A stretch of DNA of 18,617 bases from JBIQLO01 sp044464175 (GTDB lineage Bacteria > Planctomycetota > Phycisphaerae > Tepidisphaerales > Tepidisphaeraceae), in the NCBI GenBank assembly GCA_044464175.1, contig JBIQLO010000065.1:1-18617 (forward strand). Direction: 5' to 3'. The position numbers were made by a program, and so were the translations under genes. Below the pieces are notes generated by a model. It was not told the DNA's origin, made no database searches, and saw nothing but the letters and a program-made list of their open reading frames with translations. Within the stretch, counting starts at the first letter, position 1, and each line of letters begins with the position of its first letter. Below are positions 14,412 through 18,617 of this stretch, piece after piece.

Positions 14412-15947
14412 TCAGGAAACCAGCCAGGTTCCCGTCGCCCAGGCCCCGTCGCTCGAACCCGTCAGCGCTTCTGGCCGACGCCCCGTCTGCCGCTCGTACT
14501 CGCACAGGATCTCGGCGATGGCCCGATCCGCCCGATCGGTCTTGTCGGCCAGAACCGCAACGGTACCGCCGCTGCCCCCCCCGGTGATCTTCGCCCCATA
14601 TAATCCCGCCGCCTCGCGCTTGCGCACCAGGTCCACGATCAGATCGCATTCGGGCGCCCCCAGCATCGCGTGGTGCGTATAGGATCGATGCGAGGCATAC
14701 ATCAGGTGCCCGGCCTTATCCAGCCAGATCCCCTGCTCCCGCGTCCCCGCCGGGCGCCGGCCCGCCTCCTCCAGAAACTGCACGAAATCGCGCACGCGCC
14801 GGGCCTCCATCACATGATGATCCGCCGCGTGCTGCACCGTATAACTCGCCTTGGGATCCACGCTCGTCGCGCTGTCGATCGTCGGCCCATACTCCCGCAG
14901 GAATTGTTCCCCCGAGAGAACTTCCGGCAGGACAGGGCGGAAAAATCGCTTGTAGTCGTCCGGATCCAGGTTGGCCAGATACCCCCTCATCGGATCCCCC
15001 TCCAGCGTCCGCCCCGCCGCCCGCCCCATCTGCCTCATCTGTTCCAGAATGATCCGGTGCGCCATGAATGCCGCGCAGCGCGTCCGCCCGTACATGCCGC
15101 CCCCCACGCTGTGCTTCACGTGGGAGTTGATCCCCAGCACGCGCACATTCAGCGGCAGCGCCAGCGGCGGCAGGAGCTCATGCGGCTGGCAGATCATTCG
15201 CAGCAGCATCCCCGCCTCGCCGGCGCAGCTGGTCACCTGGTCCATGATCCCGCACGGCGCGCCCACCAGCCGGTTCTCCACCGCCTGGCACAGCGCCGCC
15301 ACCTTCAGCGCATCGACCCGCCCCCGCACGCCAAAATGGTCCAGCAGGTTCATCATCGTCGCCACCTCCACCGCGGCCGACGAACTGACCCCCGCCCCCA
15401 GCGGCACCGTGCTGTAAACCGCCAGATTCACACCCCCCACGTCCTGATCCTTAAGATCAATCAGTCCCTCTTCGTGCAGCACGTACAGGCACCCCGCCAT
15501 ATACCCCGCCCACTTGCGCCCCGGCTGATTGAATCCCTCCCGCAGCGCCTCGGCCGACTGCTCCGCCATCGCCTCCAGCGGCATCCGGAAGGTAAAGGGC
15601 TGATGCTCATCAAACAGATTGAAGGAAAAAACCTGCACCTGCCGGTCCGTCCGCCCCTGCAGCGCCACCGCAGCGGCCCGGTCCAGCGTCGCCTCGCAAA
15701 CCATCGAACCCGTGTAGTCGGCGATCCCCCCCATCACATCCAGCCGCCCCGGCCCCCGGCTCAGGCGGATCGGCCGCCCAAAATCAAACTCCGCCCCCAA
15801 TTCCGCCCGCAGCCGCCGCAAGAGGACATCCACCGCTCCCGCCGCCCCGGCGAGCGCGGTCGCCGACCCCGCGCCGCCCTCGGCAGAATCACCGCTACGG
15901 GCGGGTGGTGGGTCCGGTGGTTGGGATGGGGAGCTCGGATTGGCCAT
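14412..15947 (-). CDS. GHMP kinase of the galactokinase / L-arabinokinase type
   Basis: GHMP kinases phosphorylate small substrates; galactokinase-like members make sugar 1-phosphates. All three signatures are visible: GPGRLDVMGGIADYTGS (65-81) in the substrate-binding region, VPLGAGVSSSAAVE (181-194) as the ATP loop, and KITGGGSGGTVAVL (453-466) as motif 3. CGIMDQVTS (232-240) carries the catalytic Asp236, as in galactokinases. Classical galactokinases have G-R-x-N-x-I-G-E-H-x-D-Y in the first motif; the GRLDVMGGIADY form is the one I know from plant L-arabinokinase, so arabinose or a related sugar is a plausible substrate. The N-terminal 40 residues are low-complexity Pro/Ala/Gly/Ser. The ATG at 15947 has GGAG 8 nt upstream and lies inside the lipoprotein gene; a GTG at 15833 is an alternative start. 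It may supply sugar 1-phosphate for nucleotide sugars (inference). Confidence 0.88.
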   Translation of the reverse strand: MANPSSPSQPPDPPPARSGDSAEGGAGSATALAGAAGAVDVLLRRLRAELGAEFDFGRPIRLSRGPGRLDVMGGIADYTGSMVCEATLDRAAAVALQGRTDRQVQVFSFNLFDEHQPFTFRMPLEAMAEQSAEALREGFNQPGRKWAGYMAGCLYVLHEEGLIDLKDQDVGGVNLAVYSTVPLGAGVSSSAAVEVATMMNLLDHFGVRGRVDALKVAALCQAVENRLVGAPCGIMDQVTSCAGEAGMLLRMICQPHELLPPLALPLNVRVLGINSHVKHSVGGGMYGRTRCAAFMAHRIILEQMRQMGRAAGRTLEGDPMRGYLANLDPDDYKRFFRPVLPEVLSGEQFLREYGPTIDSATSVDPKASYTVQHAADHHVMEARRVRDFVQFLEEAGRRPAGTREQGIWLDKAGHLMYASHRSYTHHAMLGAPECDLIVDLVRKREAAGLYGAKITGGGSGGTVAVLADKTDRADRAIAEILCEYERQTGRRPEALTGSSDGAWATGTWLVS

Positions 15948-16446
15948 GCTGATGCTCCGCTCGGGTGCCTTCGATAATCATGCGATCAAAGAACCTGCCG
16001 CCGCCGGCCCGCTCGAAAATCGCCGTCAAAACATAATTCCGTCTGGGGTTGATCGCCGGATACGCCAGTTGAAAGCTATACGTCCGGCTCGTGCGATTCC
16101 AGTGCGCCCGCTGCTCCCCCAGCGTCATCAACGAACCGATCCAGGGATTGACCAGTCGATCTCCGCGCGGATCGGGATACCCGGCCCGATACTCATAAAG
16201 CTCGAAGATCACCGTCCCCATCGCCTTGGTCGGATCGGCGAACTGGTCCTGAAATTCCAGCAGCGCCTCGATCCCATCCGGCTTCCCGTCCCCGCTCCAG
16301 TCGCGCACCCGGCTGAAGATCGGATGGATGCGCATGGCGGCCGGGGCAAACATCCGGCACGCCGTCTCACTGCGTGCTTGCGGCCCGCCCGACTGGCAGC
16401 CCGCCAGCAGCAACACCCCCAGCAACATGCAAACCCACCGGTGCAT
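15895..16446 (-). CDS. Lipoprotein of unknown function
   Basis: The protein starts MHRWVCMLLGVLLLAGC: a short basic start, hydrophobic core and LLAGC lipobox, giving a lipid-modified Cys17. The mature part (about 166 residues) contains RDWSGDGKPDGIEALLEF, an acidic DxxGDGxPDG turn, then PTKAMGTVIFELYEYR and later strands that suggest a beta-sandwich. I do not recognise a named domain. The frame is open 12 codons further upstream, but an earlier start would put the lipobox too deep and would begin upstream of the promoter at 16454-16482. Its last 53 nt overlap the kinase start in another frame, so the two genes are probably co-transcribed. It should be anchored to a membrane facing the periplasm. 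Confidence 0.75.
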   Translation of the reverse strand: MHRWVCMLLGVLLLAGCQSGGPQARSETACRMFAPAAMRIHPIFSRVRDWSGDGKPDGIEALLEFQDQFADPTKAMGTVIFELYEYRAGYPDPRGDRLVNPWIGSLMTLGEQRAHWNRTSRTYSFQLAYPAINPRRNYVLTAIFERAGGGRFFDRMIIEGTRAEHQHGQSELPIPTTGPTTRP

Positions 16447-16453
16447 GGGCGCG

Positions 16454-16482
16454 ACTGTAGAGGCGCCCCAAACGGCTGTCAA
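16454..16482 (-). promoter_or_regulatory. Consensus sigma-70-type promoter, apparently giving a leaderless lipoprotein mRNA
   Basis: On the minus strand, TTGACA (16482-16477, perfect -35) is followed after 17 nt by TACAGT (16459-16454, 4 of 6 to the -10 consensus). The ATG of the lipoprotein begins 7 nt after the -10, exactly where transcription should start. No ribosome-binding site is visible, which fits leaderless translation. Confidence 0.6.
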
Positions 16483-16493
16483 TTCTCAACCTG

Positions 16494-17606
16494 TCACAGA
16501 GCCGCTTCCAATACCCGCCCCGCCACCTGGCGCGCATCAAAAAACGTCTCGGCCAGCCGACGGGCCGCCGCGGCGTGCCGCTGCGGATCGGCCGCCACCG
16601 CCTCAAACGCCCCCACCGCCTGCTCCATCGTCTCAAAGCGAAACAGCCCCTCCGCCTCCGGCAGAAATCGGCTGGGCCCCGTGTTCTGCACGATGCACGG
16701 CCGCCCGCTGGCCAGGTAACAGATCGTCCGGTCGCTCAGCCACGCCGTCTGGTATTTCACATACGCCGGCTTGGCGCACCCGAATTCCCCGGCCGAATGT
16801 TGCACATAGGCGTGAAACGCCTCGGCCGTCCCCGCCGCATCATGCGCCTCGCGCACGCGCCATCCCCGGGCCGTCAGCAGATCATACTCCACCTGATCCC
16901 CCGCCAGGCAGATCGCCAGTTCCAGCGGCGTCTTCACCCGCTGGGGCAAATCCAGAAACGGCAGAAACCCGCTCCGCTTGTCGTTCTTGTAATACGATCC
17001 GTCCGCTTCCACGATCCACTCGTCCATGTACCAGTGCGACACCGTCGTGAAAGGCGCGCCCTCCGGCGCCGGAATCACGGGCCACCACGCCAGCGCCACG
17101 CACGGCGGCGTGTAGATCCATTCCCGCCCCACATCCGGAAATAACGCCCCCGCCCGCCCCACCGTCTCCCCGATAGTGAAGCAGACATCGTGGCTCGGCA
17201 CGGGCAGATGCCCCTTGGCGATGTTCAGTTGCAGAATCCCCGGGTCAATGTCCACATACGCCGACCGCCGAAACCGTCCCACGAAATCGGCCGACAGGTC
17301 ATACCGGAAATCCAGCAGCAGGTCGCAATCGACCACCCCTTCCGGACTGAGCCCCCCCGCCTCCGGCAACGCCTCCCCGTTCCGCGTCGCGATGCAGATC
17401 GCCCGATCCATCCCATACGGCCGCAACCGCTCGCTCAGAATGCGCGCCTGCTCCGCCGTCTCCTGCGGCTTCCCCGCGTCGGCCGCGTCAAACCAGACCA
17501 CCTCGTGCCCCAGCCCCTTGAGTCCCAGCGCCCAGTTGAGGAAAACCCACAGCACGCCCCCCTGGGGATACCGCAGCGTATTGGAGGTGGACAGGCAGAT
17601 GCGCAT
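16494..17606 (-). CDS. GT-B-like glycosyltransferase (group 1-type)
   Basis: The 370-residue protein opens MRICLSTSNTLRYPQGGVLWVFLNWALGL, like GT-B enzymes with an N-terminal Rossmann half and a glycine-rich acceptor loop, followed by LGHEVVWFD. The C-terminal half has LSDRTICYLASGRPCIVQNTG, RFLPEAEGLFRF and a TMEQAVGAFEAV helix, the donor-site pattern of glycosyltransferase family 4-like proteins, where the first acidic residue of E-x7-E lies in this region. The donor, acceptor and product are unknown; no membrane segment is seen. AGGAGG-type purines (minus strand, 17617-17612) lie 5 nt before the ATG and support this start. It follows homoserine dehydrogenase after a short gap holding two palindromes. 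It could act on surface glycans together with the EPS enzymes, but nothing in the sequence proves the link. Confidence 0.75.
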   Translation of the reverse strand: MRICLSTSNTLRYPQGGVLWVFLNWALGLKGLGHEVVWFDAADAGKPQETAEQARILSERLRPYGMDRAICIATRNGEALPEAGGLSPEGVVDCDLLLDFRYDLSADFVGRFRRSAYVDIDPGILQLNIAKGHLPVPSHDVCFTIGETVGRAGALFPDVGREWIYTPPCVALAWWPVIPAPEGAPFTTVSHWYMDEWIVEADGSYYKNDKRSGFLPFLDLPQRVKTPLELAICLAGDQVEYDLLTARGWRVREAHDAAGTAEAFHAYVQHSAGEFGCAKPAYVKYQTAWLSDRTICYLASGRPCIVQNTGPSRFLPEAEGLFRFETMEQAVGAFEAVAADPQRHAAAARRLAETFFDARQVAGRVLEAAL

Positions 17607-17621
17607 GGTGGCCTCCTGTAG

Positions 17622-17667
17622 GGTGGGGCTTGCCCCACCAATGGCCGGCGGCGGGACAAGCCCCCGC
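17622..17667. repeat. Pair of related GC-rich palindromes between two genes
   Basis: GGTGGGGC (17622-17629) and GCCCCACC (17632-17639) form a near-perfect hairpin. Twelve nucleotides on, GCGGG (17651-17655) can pair with CCCGC (17663-17667) around ACAAGCC. The two cores are inverted variants of each other: GGGGCTTGCCCC and GGGACAAGCCCC. The second touches the stop codon of homoserine dehydrogenase. This looks like a REP-type dispersed element or a weak bidirectional structure; no T-tract is present on either strand. Confidence 0.45.
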
Positions 17668-18617
17668 TAGGCACTCTCCCCAAATTCCTTCGGCGCATCG
17701 ATGATCCGCAGGCACACGCCCGGGGCGGTGATCGCATCCAGCTGGTTGATCTGATCCACCGCCGACCGCATCGCCCCCTCCCGCGCCAGGTGCGTGGTGA
17801 TGACCACCGGTACGCTGTGACCGTCATCCATCTCATGCTGCAGGATCGCGCTGAGCGATATCCCCTGCTCGCCCAGGATGCGCGTCACCTGCGCCAGCAC
17901 GCCCGGCCGGTCCTTAGCCATTAAACGCAAGTAATAGCGGCTGCGCAGCTCAGCGAAGGGTAGCACCCGCGCCGGCGGCGAGAGGTCCGGGAAAATACGA
18001 AGCTGGTGGAACGCCCCATCCGTCACCCCCATCGCCATGTTGACGATGTCCGCCGCCACCGCGCTGGCCGTCGGCGTGCTGCCGGCGCCGCGTCCGTAAA
18101 AAAGTGCATGCCCCAGCGCATCGCCCCACACGCTCACCGCGTTAAACGAGCCCCCCACATCCGCCAGCACGTCATCCCGATGCACCAGCGCCGGATGCAC
18201 GCGGAGGCTCAGCCCGTCTTCCGGGTCCGATCCGCCGGCCTCCCCGATCGCCAGCAGCTTGATCACATACCCCAACTCACCGGCAAAGCGGATGTCCAGC
18301 GGATCGAGCTGGTCGATCCCCTCCACGTGCACATCGCTCTCCTGAATCCGCGCGTTGAACGCCAGCCCCCCCAGAATTGCCAGCTTCTGCGCCGAGTCCC
18401 GCCCTGAGACATCCAGCGTCGGGTCCGCCTCGGCGAAGCCCGCCGCCTGCGCCTCCTTCAGCGCCTGCTGGTAAGACAGCCCGTTTCGTGTCATGCGCGT
18501 CAGGATGAAGTTGCAGGTGCCGTTGACAATGCCGATCAGCGCGTGAATCCGGTTGGCTACCAAGCCATGCTGCAGCGCGTCAATGATCGGCACCCCCCCG
18601 CCGCACGATGCCTCAAA
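17667..18617 (-). CDS. hom: Homoserine dehydrogenase, C-terminal part (gene continues beyond the window)
   Basis: Homoserine dehydrogenase reduces aspartate semialdehyde to homoserine with NAD(P)H, the branch to threonine and methionine. The 316 visible residues start inside the gene at FEASCGGGVPIIDAL, where the family has FEASVGGGIPII. They continue through the substrate-binding core GIVNGTCNFILTRM and AEADPTLDVSGRDSAQKLAIL, which contains the catalytic Lys region. An ACT regulatory domain follows (YYLRLMAKDRPGVLAQVTRIL onwards), usual for long bacterial forms that are feedback-inhibited by threonine. The NAD(P)-binding N-terminal domain lies outside the window. An apparent GTG start at 18593 is internal and should be ignored. 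The Cys in place of the usual Val or Ala after FEAS is a mild oddity. Confidence 0.95.
   Translation of the reverse strand, partial: FEASCGGGVPIIDALQHGLVANRIHALIGIVNGTCNFILTRMTRNGLSYQQALKEAQAAGFAEADPTLDVSGRDSAQKLAILGGLAFNARIQESDVHVEGIDQLDPLDIRFAGELGYVIKLLAIGEAGGSDPEDGLSLRVHPALVHRDDVLADVGGSFNAVSVWGDALGHALFYGRGAGSTPTASAVAADIVNMAMGVTDGAFHQLRIFPDLSPPARVLPFAELRSRYYLRLMAKDRPGVLAQVTRILGEQGISLSAILQHEMDDGHSVPVVITTHLAREGAMRSAVDQINQLDAITAPGVCLRIIDAPKEFGESA

Noticed and set aside
14670..15977. A 435-codon plus-strand frame antisense to the kinase
   Set aside because: It is His/Pro/Arg/Gln-rich and motif-free; the minus strand carries all three GHMP kinase motifs.
1..18617. CRISPR arrays, tRNA genes, insertion sequences or att sites
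   Set aside because: I saw no regularly spaced repeats, tRNA-like cloverleaf with a T-loop consensus, transposase-like protein or flanking direct repeats. A tRNA or CRISPR search program would be the decisive test.

Overview
The window looks like chromosomal DNA from a high-GC bacterium, most likely a planctomycete of the Phycisphaerae type. This is inferred from gene content and protein style: an exosortase, a PEP-CTERM-like substrate with a PLPAAxW sorting motif, an EpsI-like protein, a very large TPR protein and a GRLDVMGG-type sugar kinase. No rRNA or other marker is present to confirm it.

Layout. At the left end (55-783, +) is hisA of histidine synthesis. A 354-nt non-coding stretch with a possible promoter and a foldable leader follows. 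Then comes a same-strand exopolysaccharide (EPS) and sorting locus (1138-12962, +). It holds a WecG/TagA-type glycosyltransferase fused to a degenerate sugar nucleotidyltransferase with hexapeptide repeats, an exosortase with its Cys/Arg/His triad, an EpsI-like protein, a Wzz/Wzc-type chain-length protein with a P-loop kinase-like domain, a priming sugar-phosphate transferase with an unusual N-terminal half, and a 1419-residue membrane-anchored TPR protein. A strong intrinsic terminator at 13005-13042 ends the block.

Next is a 613-nt gene-free stretch with a textbook sigma-54 (-24/-12) promoter at 13124-13139 and a leader of about 426 nt rich in hairpins. It leads to a 246-residue secreted protein with an N-terminal signal peptide and a C-terminal PLPAAAW/TM/Arg-rich sorting signal, followed by a second strong terminator (14341-14377). 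The simplest reading is that the EPS genes and exosortase are one surface-assembly module, and that the adjacent protein is a substrate of that exosortase under separate RpoN control.

The right end is on the minus strand. Reading in the direction of transcription, it holds the 3' part of homoserine dehydrogenase (runs off the window at 18617), a GT-B-like glycosyltransferase, a lipoprotein with its own consensus promoter placed so that the mRNA would be leaderless, and a galactokinase/L-arabinokinase-like GHMP kinase overlapping the lipoprotein gene. The kinase and the EPS locus converge on the 14341-14377 terminator.

The most notable points are the sigma-54 promoter plus long structured leader of the sorting substrate, the co-location of exosortase and substrate, and the two EPS enzymes that each carry nucleotidyltransferase or hexapeptide-like modules.
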